From assembly GCF_964340395.1 (NCBI RefSeq), contig NC_135549.1, forward strand, positions 15,614,842 through 15,667,341: a stretch of DNA of 52,500 nucleotides, given 5' to 3'. Of this stretch, positions 1 through 11,520 are shown piece by piece. A program made the position numbers and the translations under genes. Position 1 is the stretch's first letter, and every line of letters starts with the position of its first letter. This DNA comes from Glandiceps talaboti. Lineage: Eukaryota > Hemichordata > Enteropneusta > Spengelidae. The notes under the pieces were generated by a model that saw only the letters and a program-made list of their open reading frames with translations, was not told where the DNA came from and did no database searches.

Positions 1-177
1 TATCTGGAATAAAAGGTATTGAATTCTGAAAACGAAGAAGCATAATAGTGTTACGTTGTATTACCGTAAGGCCTACAAAAATTGTTTGGTTCCGGTTACC
101 CGACCCCACCTAGTTTTTCACTGTCGACCCTAAACTTTTTTCGGAAAACATAACTACCTGAAGTAGATACTCACAAA

Positions 178-180
<3 letters not shown>

Positions 181-261
<81 letters not shown>
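181..261. repeat. (TA)n microsatellite
   Basis: An uninterrupted AT dinucleotide array of about 80 bp forms the left border of the palindromic unit. Confidence 0.99.
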
Positions 262-263
<2 letters not shown>

Positions 264-363
264 AAGTCAGTGGTAAGATTTGTCCGTAGTACAGTGCTCG
301 ATACGTCTGCACGCAGAGCGGAGTATATGTTGAGGGTAGAAGAAAATCAAGTCGGGTTTTTCG

Positions 364-405
364 TCTCTACAAGCCTGTTTCGTGAGTAAATCACTCGTCA
401 GGAGA
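364..405 (-). ncRNA. Hammerhead ribozyme (- strand copy)
   Basis: This is the exact mirror of the + strand ribozyme in the other palindrome arm. Read from 405 down to 364 it has the same core (CTGACGA, stem II, GAA, stem III, GUA). Predicted cleavage is between 368 and 367. About 60 bp downstream on this strand lies a module shared with the element at 26168-26440. Confidence 0.85.
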
Positions 406-423
406 TGTTGGTGTACACCAACA

Positions 424-465
424 TCTCCTGACGAGTGATTTACTCACGAAACAGGCTTGTAGAGA
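424..465 (+). ncRNA. Hammerhead ribozyme, type I, short stem III (+ strand copy)
   Basis: All core elements occur in order. Stem I 5' strand TCTC (424-427); CTGACGA (428-434); stem II GTGA/TCAC (435-438/444-447) with a 5-nt loop; GAA (448-450); stem III ACA/TGT (451-453/458-460) with loop GGCT; cleavage-site A (461, giving GUA); stem I 3' strand GAGA (462-465). Self-cleavage is predicted between 461 and 462. Short stem III hammerheads are known from animal Penelope-like elements and retrozymes. Confidence 0.85.
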
Positions 466-496
466 CGAAAAACCCGACTTGATTTTCTTCTACCCT

Positions 497-624
<128 letters not shown>

Positions 625-1815
625 ACCTACCCCACCTATTCTAAAATTGTGTGTAATCGGAACCACACTTTTTTTTTGTTAGGCGTAACGTTAACTTACA
701 TTTTGACGCTAGAATATTTCATTTTTAACTAGAGCGTTAGAGAGAATATTCAATGAAATGGCATTTTTTTCAATGCAGGACAAAATATTGAATGCTTCTT
801 CTAATAATTATGTTGTCAAAATAGACGAAATTGAATCGAAAGTTTAAATCCGATAGATTTCAATTGGAAATTTGACCGGGGTACAATTTGATATACAAAT
901 AAGTTTCAAACACGAACGTACATGCTCGAACGTGTGCGATCGAGTACTAGTGCACCAGCGTGTATGATCTCAGCCTCAATCGGGGGAACTGTGTCAACAC
1001 ATGCTATTTCGTCCTCAACACAGTTTCGGTTTTGTATACATTCAAATAAAACACACTCTAACGATATCGATTTTATTTTACTGAATAAAAATGATCAATA
1101 ATGGCCCGAGAGCTGAGGTTTCAGTTGTTCATGTTAGTGCACTGAGCTCATGACCACTCGCAACTATATATAGAGTCCTTTCATCCTATGATAGCGGTAG
1201 CTCTCAGATCCTACTATTTGTGACCATGTACCCTTGCACGATCTTGCTTAGCTTGCAGAACAGTGACTTCTAAAATGCCCTACTTGTACTATATCCCAAG
1301 GACATCCCAATTTCTCATCTTTATAACCCCCCCCCCCTTCTCAGTCCTCTGCCATATTTAAATGCTTGCGGCGGCTTAAGCAATCTATTGTTGTTGTTTT
1401 TGTTCGTTAATACACTTGCGTTACATCATGTGCCATTTAAAAGATTTGCATATAGCGGGTTGGTTCATTTTGTCAGTATAGTTTATTGTCGGTGAGAAAT
1501 AAACCAAACATCATCATCATAGGGAATCGTTAAATTCTAAGACGTGATTGCAGAGATAAAAAAAATGATGCATTTATGACCAAGCTTAAGGCTGTAGTGA
1601 TAAATTGCGATAGATGTCAAAACTAGGCATTGTTACATGTAAATGTTTACTGTTTTGCCCATACGTGTTGCATTGTTCTTATTTATGTATAAGCCTGGTC
1701 GTGGTGTCCGGACTGGATCCAATAGACAAATTAGACATTTAATATAAAATTACACGTACTGTACCACTCAGTCATGTGAGTGTGGATTTTCGAAGCTACA
1801 TTTACAAAAAAACCC

Positions 1816-1950
1816 ACAAACAAACAAACAAACAAACAAACAAACAAACAAACAAACAAACAAACAAACACACACACAAACAAACACAAACACAAACACA
1901 AACACAAACACAAACACAAACACAAACACAAACACAAACACAAACAAACA
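1816..1950. repeat. (ACAA)n then (CACAAA)n microsatellites
   Basis: A tetranucleotide ACAA array passes through a short CA run into a hexanucleotide CACAAA array. ORFs here on both strands are translations of the repeat. Confidence 0.97.
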
Positions 1951-2224
1951 AATAAAATCCACTGTCAATTCAACATTTTCCCCTTTAATGTGTTGTTTCA
2001 TATTCATAAGTGAGTATGGATGAAGGTCGTATTATATCACAGTGATACATATTGATAGTAATGTCAATAAAAAAAATCGTCATACAGGCGCCATTCACAT
2101 ATTGTTATGATATTACTGGCATATTGGAATGGTTGGAAAGAAGCCTCACTGAGCGACAAAGATCGGACGAGAGGCGGATGTAAGACTATTCATCAAAACT
2201 GTTATCATAATGTCATACATTTGT

Positions 2225-2480
2225 ATACATACATACATACATACATACATACATACATACATACATACATACATACATACATACATGCATGCATACATAC
2301 ATACATACAATACGTACGTACGTACATACATACACACACACACACACATACATACATACATACATACATACATACATACATACATACATACATACATACA
2401 TACATACAAACATACATATATACATACATACATACATACATACATACATACATACATACATACATACATACATACATACA
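2225..2480. repeat. (ACAT)n microsatellite, compound
   Basis: Long CATA arrays are interrupted by CATG, CGTA and CA segments around 2285-2350. All six frames stay open through the repeat, so the ORFs are not genes. Confidence 0.98.
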
Positions 2481-3178
2481 TCATAAAACTTCTACGATTT
2501 TCCAGATTCTTGATTTATTTTTTACTCTCTTTTTTTTCAAACCGAGAACAGGAAGAGGACACACCTGAAAAACATGATGCAATTGGCATTTTTATCGATT
2601 GATTACAATGGTAAAGCTTTGAAAGTTGAAGCAAGCAACTCCCAGCCTCAATACCGGTACAGACTGGTTTGCGCCGCAAATAACAGAGATCTGCATTGCG
2701 AAACCCCAAGGCTATCGATCACAGCTCGTACGAGCAGCTGATTGGCTGTGGGGCGCTGACAATGAAACAATATAGCGATGTTATTTTCTTTAGAGGTTAT
2801 GTTCAAATGAGTGGTATTGCACATCGTAGGCAAAAGTGCAGCTGAATTCAATAACATAAGCCTAATTGATATAATCACGTCGAAATAATAACTATATACA
2901 TCCTTAGTGAATATTATAACAGTTTTGAACGTGATTTATTTTCAACATCATCGTCCATGTTGGTCTACCTACCCTATCATTGAAATCTATTCGCCTAACC
3001 CAGGAGGTCATGACCCAACGATACTATGACACACTTTCATATATTTTGCAAGCTGAACAAACTGGTTATGATCGCGGTACTGGTGCAAGCGAAAATTAGT
3101 GACTAAATTCGAGCGGGCGCAAAGCCTACGGGTTTGAAGGCAAGGAAAGGGTAAAGAAATTTGCCTTCCTCTATGTAG

Positions 3179-3281
3179 ATGGGTACTGAAGTTGCAAGTA
3201 AACAATTTGTATGGCTGTCGTGGAAAGTACCAGCTTTATTGCTGACAACTCTGGCCGTTTGTCACGGACAAAGGACGTCTG
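3179..3281 (+). CDS. Gene 1 exon 1: signal peptide
   Basis: The exon encodes 34 residues plus one base. TAG at 3176-3178 is in frame immediately before the ATG. The donor is G|GTAAGT at 3282. An overlapping ATG at 3211 in another frame gives a short non-hydrophobic peptide that stops at the splice site, so it was not chosen. The segment ends CHGQ, like the CCSGQ at the end of the gene 2 signal peptide. Confidence 0.7.
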
Positions 3282-6200
3282 GTAAGTTGTTTTTCCTCTG
3301 AAAATTTGTAGTCTAACTGCCAGCTGCTAGTCGCCAAGTCATTTTTGTGTCATTTTGTGATATTTTAATGAGTGAACCCTTTTGCAGGGAGAATGCAACG
3401 TTAGAACCAAACTTCAGAGAAAAAAAACAGGTGAAGGTCTTGTTGTTTGTCACTTTGTAACTCTCGGGAGCATTTCCGTTCACAAAGTCGAGAGGGCGGT
3501 ATACATATGCCGTTTCCGGCTAGGAACTCCACTCTGCCAGGGTTAACTGAGATTTTACTCAGAGACACTTTGATATTCTGTGCGTTGAAAAAAGATACGA
3601 AATTTGGAAGTTTCATTGTAGGATTTTTAGTCTTCACCATGTCTTATATCGGTGTCTCGATCCTTGCGAAACAATGGAAACTTGCAAGCCCATATAGGTG
3701 TATCATTATCATCAGCCGTGAACAAATTGTTGTTGTAAAAGACGACAGACCGTTGACACGGTGCTAACGTTTGGTCAGCCTATGTTGAGTCATAGCATTT
3801 CATTTTCACCACACGAGTCTCTTGGTAGAGTTAGTTTTCTCGAAAATTGCAAGCAGAGGAGCCCACAAATTGAACTCTTTTGTCAAGTTTTGAGACTTTC
3901 TTGAGCTCATGCCCTCCCACCACAACTACTATACCACCACCACCACCAGGTAGGACTACAGTGTTGACCTCATGTGACTATAAATCGAAGGACATCTTGG
4001 TAACTTAACACGTTGTGCATGCTATTTGCCCTATCGTTAATATTATGAGCTCCCATTGTAAAGATTTCTCTAAACATTAAGGATTTACTCGCCACTCAAA
4101 CGATTTGACAGAAATTATAGTGTGCAGTAAATTATATTTGATGTGTTTTTACTCTTATGTGTGAAGTTTTTGTGTAAAAACAAATTAGCAATGCATTTGT
4201 ATCTTTAATGAAACTGAGTGAAATGGAATTTCAGTCACTTTTTTTCTATTTAATAGATTATTCAATGCTTCAAAACATGTAAATGTATGGTTTATGTATT
4301 TTAATGTGCAGGCAGCATTAGTAATTTTGGTATTTTAGTATATTTTGCTAAGCTTTGGGCACCTTGGTATGGGGGGGGGGGGGTAAAACTGTCATAGGTA
4401 TCCATAATAAGAACCTTGATTTTGGTGTGAATATCAGTAAAATTTATTAGGGAACCAAGTAGATTTTACTTAGTTATTGTCATTATGTATAGGAGTTCTT
4501 CTGCAGCCTTAAAAAAGAGTGTGTACAACTTTGTCAGCAGTTTGTAGTTTGCTATTTATAGCGTACAAATATGCCTGTATAATTTATATTTAACCTATTC
4601 GTCCCTCAATTTCACTGGGTTGTGATTATGATGGTAGCTAGGATATTTGAAGCCATTTCGTATGCCTTTATATTTAACCTACTTGTCCCGTCAATTTTAT
4701 CATGTTGTTGTTATGGTGGTAGAATATTTGAGGTCGATTTTGTGTTCTGTGCATTTCATAAGTGATATGCCCGTTCATTTGAAGTAACACATACTTTCCA
4801 AAATGTTGCCACCTTTTCTGACCGTTTCAGTTGTGTATGTTATTGTATATTGCTGAAACACAACTGCTTGCAAATGCAGGCTATTTTCTATGAGTGACGG
4901 TCAGGGCTGACCACCTTGCAGAGGTCCCTGAAATTATATGCGATATATGTATGCCTATTTAACCTACTTGTCCCTCAGTTTCACAAGGTTGTAACTTGTG
5001 ATTATACAAATGCATGGTAGGATATTTGAGTACAATGCTGGTTGATATTTCTTTTGTTGTGGTAGGATAAGTTAGTGCTGACTAAGACAAGACAATGTTG
5101 ATTTGGTGAATGGTTGTAACGTCAATTTCTTGGGAGCCAGCAAACCAGCACTAAATTTCAAATTTGTTACAAATTGAAGTACAATGTAGTCAGTAGGACA
5201 CAGCACTTCTTTCTGTGATTAACTACTTTAGGAAGATCAAGTATGCATGTTACACATTGTAATGTGTGTATCATGAGCAACATATTTCAAGCACCCTCTC
5301 CCCCTTTCAGACCATCAGAATTTTCATTCCACCCCTTCATTGTTTGGTTTCAGTGTTTCAGTTTACTACATGGACTTGACATGACATTGTGAATTTTTTT
5401 TACAAACTGTAGTTAGCTATGTTATACAAAACATGTATCGTTCCTTGGTTCCAGACCCTTACTACTACTACGCTAGTTCCTATACAGTATCCTTACCATT
5501 TACACCTCAGATGACCCTTACCCACAGATTTTCAAAAAGAGACTGAGTCCCTTACTAATACTCGTGAGTTAACATTTCAGCACTGAAAATCTGTTCAGTA
5601 CTGCCTTTTTAAACATGAGACTAATTTGTAAAAGAAAATTTGTCATTGTGCAATGACTAGAGACTGAGGTCAGTGATGGGAAAAGTTTCGAGTTTGGGAT
5701 GAGCTAATCGTGGAAAGACTTCTCCAATGTACAGCATACACATGTGTTCTTCTGCATTGTGATATGGATGTGATCTCAGCAGAATGCTTAACTAATTCTG
5801 TTTCCTCCATTTTCTTCTCTTTTTTTCTGTAGGCGAGAGCAAACATAACTTGGAAGGAGAATCCTTAGGTATATTCATAGTATGTATGGTCATACTGGTG
5901 TTGTTTGTTGTTGGCGGATTACTGTTATTTTACTGTCGACGGATGAGAAGGAAACATGCAAGAGAAGCTCTTGCCAGAGGATCACTAATAAATAACCAAG
6001 TAGACAGTAAGTATTGAATCAATTTGAAAGTCTATAGCATGCTAAAACCAAAGGACTGGCAACAGATGGTTGAATTTGTAGCTGTTATTTATTGCTCTCT
6101 TCTTTTCTCTGTTTTTACAGTGTGATTGGCACACCATTCAGCATCCACGGGACGTAATAACTAGAGCAACTTGTACGGCTAATAGTTGCGTATGTGATAC

Positions 6201-9200
6201 TTTTTACACTTACTTCATTTGTACAAATGTATATGTACATATTCCTACATACATCATGGGTTTAACTGGAATTTCATTGTTCAGACGGTGATAGATTCTA
6301 ACCAGAAAGTTGTATTAAACAACAGTAAGCTTATTCACAAATTTTAAGCTTCAAAATTGGCTGTTTTACATAATTATCATGTAATGTTTACTTTCAATCA
6401 GCAAATATCATTTAAGTGTTTTTGCTAAGCACATGGTATGTCAGTCAAATGTACCAGTCACATTTACAAGCTCCCTCCTCTCCACCAAATTACAGTATGA
6501 TCTTAGCATCTAGATTGTTTGAGAAAATTTGCATAGCCCAGGTTTCGATTGATTCCCTCCCATTTGTTTCTGGGGTTACCAGCCTTTGCAAAAACACTGC
6601 GATGACACTATAAAGTGAGTTATTCATTTTTCAATTTAATACCCACAACATATGAAATGATAAAGGTTTGTGTGATATTATATTCACATTATTTTTAAGA
6701 TAACTGTAAAATTTACCTACTACCATTACAGTTCACATTTCTGTATCTCTGTAATGTATCACAATCATCTTTTCTTGTCAGAATCAGACTAAGTAAAGAA
6801 CACAATGATGTTTGATTTACCATCTCATCACAGCCTTCCTTCAGACACAACTGTTAATGCAATGGGCAACAACAGGTGTGAGGGTTGACAAACTGTTCTT
6901 TAGAAAGGAAATCCATGTTTGTGTTAACCCATGTTGTATATTTTGTCTCGAATTTCACTGAAATAGCCAGAAGTTGAGATTATGACCATTAGAGTCATTT
7001 AAGCAGATGAACTTAGAATCCCTGACCAAGTAGAGTTGCCAATAGTTAATCTCTATCTCATCGTGAGACCTCCTAAAGTGTATTGATCAGTCGTTTGAAA
7101 ACAATAGAGAAAATTTACAAATATCTCGATTTTGATCAGGATACAAAATGAAGGTTGTAGAAGTCATGCCACAAGGATTTTGATGAAGTAAAATTTTTAG
7201 GAGTGAAAAATACATTTTTGTAGATTGTTTGGCAGAGCTATCTAAACAGTTTAGAACTAAAGAATGATCCATACAGCTCCACTGATCAATAACACTAATT
7301 ATGTAAGAACATGGAATTGAATCCCTGACCTAAATATTATGTGGTATGGTCAGAAAGCAATTTTGGTTGAGAAGCATTTGCATAACATGAACAAATACTG
7401 GGGGTGGGGGTGGGGTACACACATGATGGCGGGGGGTTACACACACACACACACACAGACACACACACATGACATTGTCAAAATGTACCTGTTGGGGCCC
7501 CTGGTTTGAAGGACATCTATGTCACACACATGTTCCTGACCTTATCCTAAATACATGGCATTAAAGTCAATCTGACCTTTGCCTTGTAGATCATGGTCTC
7601 CAGCACAGATAAAACTAAATAACACTACACCATACATGTATTAACCACTTGCCATTCATCTATCACAGTAATTGCCATGATCAGTTTCAGTTGGAATAAA
7701 TATTGAGAATTTATGGGGGATTATTTTGAAAACATATTGTAATGGTCAGTACTAGCAACAATTTTTTGAATGCGAGAGTCATCAAACTTATGGGTTTTAC
7801 ATGTATTTTAAATCATGTAGCACATAAACCATCTGGTAATGTTAGTAGCACTGTATGCCTTCAAGCATACAATGTATAGTCTGGCCCATTTCTACAATAT
7901 TACAAATAATATGATTTTAGCCTCATACCAGTAGTAAATGCTATACCCACTGGAATTATTAATATTTTTAATTTATCATTGAGTTTGTCTTGTGATAATC
8001 CTTCTGAAGAGCCCAATTACAAAAAGAAAATAGAGGGTATATGTGTACAGCCATGTGCGTGTATATTTACATGTACATGTATCACACACAAAATACAAAC
8101 TGCAATGTACCTTATCACTGTACTTGCATTTACCAGTACAAGCTAACCCTTCTGTGAAAGAAGTTTTCTGAGACTCGCTCACAAAAAAGTTCTGTTCTTA
8201 AAATTTGTGACCCTGTCACTTTTCTGTGATGAACATGCCATCTCATCAAATATTCCCATATCTTTCAGTGAGTTACTTTCAAGTTTACAGTTTCTGGTAC
8301 ATACCTTTCAATACCATGATTGAAGTATCTTTAAGTCAAATCTCTACTAATGTACAAAAATTAGATATACTTAGAAATTGGATATTTAGAACTTGTATAT
8401 TTGAAAATTATTGACAATTATGCATGTTTTAAAAAGTTCGTTTTTAGCATGATTATTGCTTCTCTGTGAAGCCAAAACATTGAAATAAAGATCTTAACAT
8501 AGAAGTCGTGTCTTATTCACAAACAAACCTATTTGCAGTCCTCAAGACGCACAGCTTTTTACATGTACTGTAGGCACCATCATTTTGTAGTTGGACTGAA
8601 TCCTGCCTCGTAACAAAACCATTGTTAAAAAATACTTGATTATCATCTATGTTACCATAGACTGGTAAAACTGTCCTGTATATGCATACCAACTTACCTG
8701 CTGTCAGCAGTCTTGCTAAACCAGACACTTTATGTATTCTGCCGCTGTCATCCTTGGCATGCATATAGAGGCAGGATGACTGATATTATTGAGTATGTTT
8801 ATTGAATAAATTAAGAAATGTGTCAATGGATAAACTGTAAAATTAGGTCTGAATTCTGAGTGAGAGTTCTACCTGTAGCTCTAGAGATACAGTATGACAG
8901 TACTGTATGATTCTAAGTATTTGTTTGCTAGTACTGAATATTATATAAATGCATGTAGAGTAACTTTTATCTATGGCAAATAAAAAATTACCCTAAATTA
9001 TAAAGAGTTTCACCAGACCCAATTTCATATGCTCCAACATGATATAGTCCATTTTGAAAAAAAGAGTAAATGACATTTAATCACGAATGTGTAAGATTAT
9101 GTACGCCGTGACTGGGTGCCCTCATACATTATGATGTATCTTACAGTCTGTTTAATCACGAATTGCACCAGTAACTAAAGAGATTGCATTTCTAATTTAT

Positions 9201-9694
9201 GTGAGTTTAATGAGATATATGTTCTCTTTCTCTCTTTCTTTGTAGCTGCCGAGCATGATATGCCATTCAGTGATTCCCCACCATCCTACATTAAGTGTGT
9301 TGAATCAGGAATCATCACTTCTACTGAGAGCTTCCTTCATCTGATATGGGGAGATAGTATCTCACTACCTGACTACGAGACCGTCATCCGAGCACGTGCT
9401 GCAAAAGACATTACTACAAGTGATGTTGTTTCGGTAACAGTCGAAGAGCAGGTTGAAGAGTTGATGAGTCGACTATCACCACCGGTAGAGCCGGAGAGTA
9501 TGAATGGTGGAAATAATGAAGAAGGAGAAGAAGAGGAGGAGGAAGAAGATCAGTGTAGCAAAGAATTACTTGCAGAAAAAAATTCACCTACTGACAACGA
9601 GAGTGTCATGGAAGCAGTTGGCGGAGATGTAGCAGTTGTCATCAATGTTCCCACAGATGATGATGAGAATGAAGAACCAATGTCAGCAGGCTGA
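3179..9694 (+). CDS. Single-pass membrane protein with PPxY/LPxY tail (gene 1, spliced, 241 aa)
   Basis: The CDS joins 3179-3281, 5833-6006 and 9246-9694 (726 nt). Both introns are phase 1, with GTAAGT donors and pyrimidine-rich AG acceptors. The start is the first ATG after an in-frame TAG that directly precedes it. Domains: signal peptide (about 1-30, hydrophobic VPALLLTTLAV ending CHGQ), an ectodomain of only about 17 residues, a TM helix (about 48-69), a basic stop-transfer (RRMRRKH), then the cytosolic tail. The tail carries PPSY (104-107), LPDY (133-136) and an acidic run (about 184-194). PPxY and LPxY are known ligands of WW domains, notably in NEDD4-family ubiquitin ligases. By inference this is a membrane adaptor that recruits such a ligase, with a layout like Commissureless, PRRG4 or NDFIP. 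No named orthologue is recognised. Gene 2 (25791-34406) is a paralogue with the same exon phases and tail motifs. Extra exons cannot be excluded. Confidence 0.75.
3282..5832 (+). other. Gene 1 intron 1
   Basis: The intron is 2.55 kb. It contains three diverged copies of an approximately 80-bp repeat (4570-4651, 4661-4733, 4950-5030; core ATTTAACCTACTTGTCCCTC) and a G-run at 4371-4383. No convincing internal phase 1-1 exon was found. Confidence 0.5.
4570..5030. repeat. Three diverged copies of an approximately 80-bp repeat
   Basis: The copies are 4570-4651, 4661-4733 and 4950-5030. Each has ATTTAACCTA(C/T)T(T/C)GTCCC, then GGTTGTGATTAT or similar, then GGTAGGATATTTGAG. They lie in gene 1 intron 1. 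Confidence 0.7.
5833..6006 (+). CDS. Gene 1 exon 2: ectodomain stub and TM helix
   Basis: The exon is 174 nt, phase 1 at both ends. The acceptor is TTTTTTCTGTAG and the donor GTAAGT at 6007. It encodes a short acidic/basic ectodomain, a strongly hydrophobic helix (IFIVCMVILVLFVVGGLLLF) and a positively charged juxtamembrane stretch. This orientation predicts a type I protein with the C-terminus in the cytosol. Confidence 0.8.
6007..9245 (+). other. Gene 1 intron 2, with a possible alternative last exon
   Basis: The intron is 3.2 kb. A good acceptor (TTTTCTCTGTTTTTACAG) at 6120 would join exon 2 to TGTGATTGG. That gives Met then an immediate stop, so the protein would lose its tail. AATAAA near 8484 could end such a transcript. 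No other coding sequence is seen. A short CA run lies at about 7440-7467. Confidence 0.35.
9246..9694 (+). CDS. Gene 1 exon 3: cytosolic PPSY/LPDY tail
   Basis: This terminal exon has the acceptor TTCTTTGTAG. It encodes the C-terminal 149 residues and ends in TGA. Key motifs are FSDSPPSYIKC and SLPDYETVI, then a helical acidic region and an uninterrupted glutamate run. The corresponding exon of gene 2 has [11 protein letters not shown] and PPPAYESIL at matching positions, which supports both coding status and homology. Confidence 0.85.
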
Positions 9695-10657
9695 TAAACA
9701 AGTCCATTGTCTACCTTGTGGTTCCATAAAGTGAGATGTGATACTAAATGTTAAGAGTTGTCAAACTTTTTTTGTATATAATGTTTCAGTCTTTGTTAAC
9801 CCAGAAATCAGTTGTGTTTGTTGTTATTCAGCTACTAAGTTCAGTGTAATTGAAAGGCAGAAGAGGTGTTTTCTTGTCTTCTGACAAGAGCAATATTACC
9901 AGTATGTCTGCTTGAATTGTCTTGTTTCATTTGTTAGAACCATATACACATGTTCTGTAAGTGTAAGTTCTTATGGCAGTTCTTTTGCTGTTCCACACCC
10001 ACCTTTAAGTCAGAGAGAGCCAAAGAATTGTCACTTGAGAATGTGACAGTTTGCCGTCTGTAATATTTGCTTTGCAGACATGTTACAGTGCTTTTGCTAA
10101 GGTTTGGGAACCCCGGTAACAGAAAGGGGGAAAGAGGTAAAACTGGTAGTGCTTCCCATGCAATGTATCATAGTTTAGGTGGGGAACCCCGGTAAAATGA
10201 TGTGGGAACCCCGGTAGATTTTACCTACTTACCGCCCTTAAATAAAACACTGTGTTAAGTTTAAGTGACTTCATTGTATGTTGAACAATTTAATGTCTTA
10301 CAAGCTTATGACTGGTTATTTTTGCGCTTTGAGTAAATGTTATGAAAGGGTTCTCTGTGCTTTCATTACGAGAAAGGGCAAGAAACAGAATCAAAAGTAT
10401 TAACCGTCATCATTTAAAATGATGAAGCAAAAAAAAAAAAAAAAAAAAAAATTTGAAGCTTTATGTACATAGTTTATTTCATGCCAATTTTTTATAAGTT
10501 ATTTTCAAACCATTTTAGACTTTAAACTTAATCTAGATTGGAAATATATATATAATTTATAAAAAATGTGCATACATTTGACATGCACAATTCAACTCTA
10601 GATTTGATTTATAGTGAATATAAACTTTGTAAGATATATGAATATGTATATAATAAA
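9695..10657 (+). other. Gene 1 3'UTR and poly(A) signals
   Basis: AATAAA occurs at 10241-10246 and 10652-10657, so the 3'UTR is about 570 or 980 nt long. It contains three copies of GGGAACCCCGGTA (10106, 10182 and 10204) and a 20+ nt A-run at about 10429-10451. Confidence 0.55.
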
Positions 10658-11392
10658 ATAACTGAAATTAACGTCTTACATGCGAGTAATGAGAATTTTT
10701 TTTAGTATGAGAGAAATGGAGTGATTTTTTTGTGTTGTGCATTACTATGGTGTGTGATTGTGTTTTTATTTATTTGTTTGTTTTTTGTTTACTCAAATCT
10801 TATTTTGGAGAATACAAATGATAAGTTCATTTCATTTCATAGACCATGCTTGGTAAATTCCAGTGAGGGTGTATAGGTGATTTCTTGTGATTTTTACAAA
10901 TATGAACAAATGTTGGCGATTATAATGTATAGATAAGAAGATTGTATAGATGATTGATGTAGTGAAATATGTGTGGTCAGTTTGGGGGGGGGGGGGGGGG
11001 TTTCATCCAATTTTATCTCCATTCATGAACATTGTTATATATGTCAAGCTAAAGGAACCAAGAATCTAACTCTGTCTAAAGTCAGAAATATCTGGTGAAG
11101 GACATGTCAGAGAGGATGAATAATAACGAAAAAATTCTTGGCTCAGGGTTGTATTGAAACTGATATTTATGTGTTGCAGCCATTGACGTCATTAAGGGGT
11201 TCATTGAACGTCGACGAGACGACACACAGACAAACAGAGTACATTCGATAAAGTACATTCTTAGATCTTACCTGAAGCGTGACCTGGTGAACTTTATTGT
11301 TTGTATGTAAACACGAAAGGGAAATCACGTAAACAACCGTCAAACTGGTTGTACGTGACGTGGACATATATGTAGACATCCTGGTTCAATGA

Positions 11393-11520
11393 CAGCGCCG
11401 CCACAGTTGATAGTAGTTTATTATTACGTTTACGTAGCATGGGTAGGCTAGTTGAAATATTTGTATGTGTGTAAAGTGTCCCCTTAGAACAGCGCCACCA
11501 CAGTTGATAGTACTTTATTA
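11393..11520. repeat. Direct repeat of 31 bp
   Basis: Copies at 11393-11423 and 11490-11520 differ at two bases (core CACAGTTGATAGTA). Both are followed by TAGGCTAGTTG, so this is a local duplication with a deletion in one copy. Confidence 0.8.

Larger units (their letters stand above)
689..3178. other. Non-coding region upstream of gene 1
   Basis: No gene was recognised. A C-run lies at about 1327-1336. A possible LINE-like tail lies near 1490-1520 (AATAAACC followed by a short CAT repeat). Microsatellites occupy 1816-1950 and 2225-2480. The gene 1 promoter must lie in the last few hundred bases; no TATA box was identified with confidence. Confidence 0.5.

Noticed and set aside
2107-2709. 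Overlapping long ORFs on both strands (HTYIHTYI and MYVCMYVC type), also at 16774-17396, 24519-25044, 26054-26695, 36163-36495 and 50175-50471
   Set aside because: They are six-frame translations of tetranucleotide or dinucleotide arrays with no non-repeat domain.
3447-3767. 106-residue + strand ORF inside gene 1 intron 1
   Set aside because: No recognisable domain. It starts within the intron without a splice path from exon 1, and the opposite strand is equally open over much of it.
8513-8764. 83-residue - strand ORF with an internal GTAAGT
   Set aside because: Locally coding-like residues, but no family match, no convincing acceptor and no further exon on that strand.
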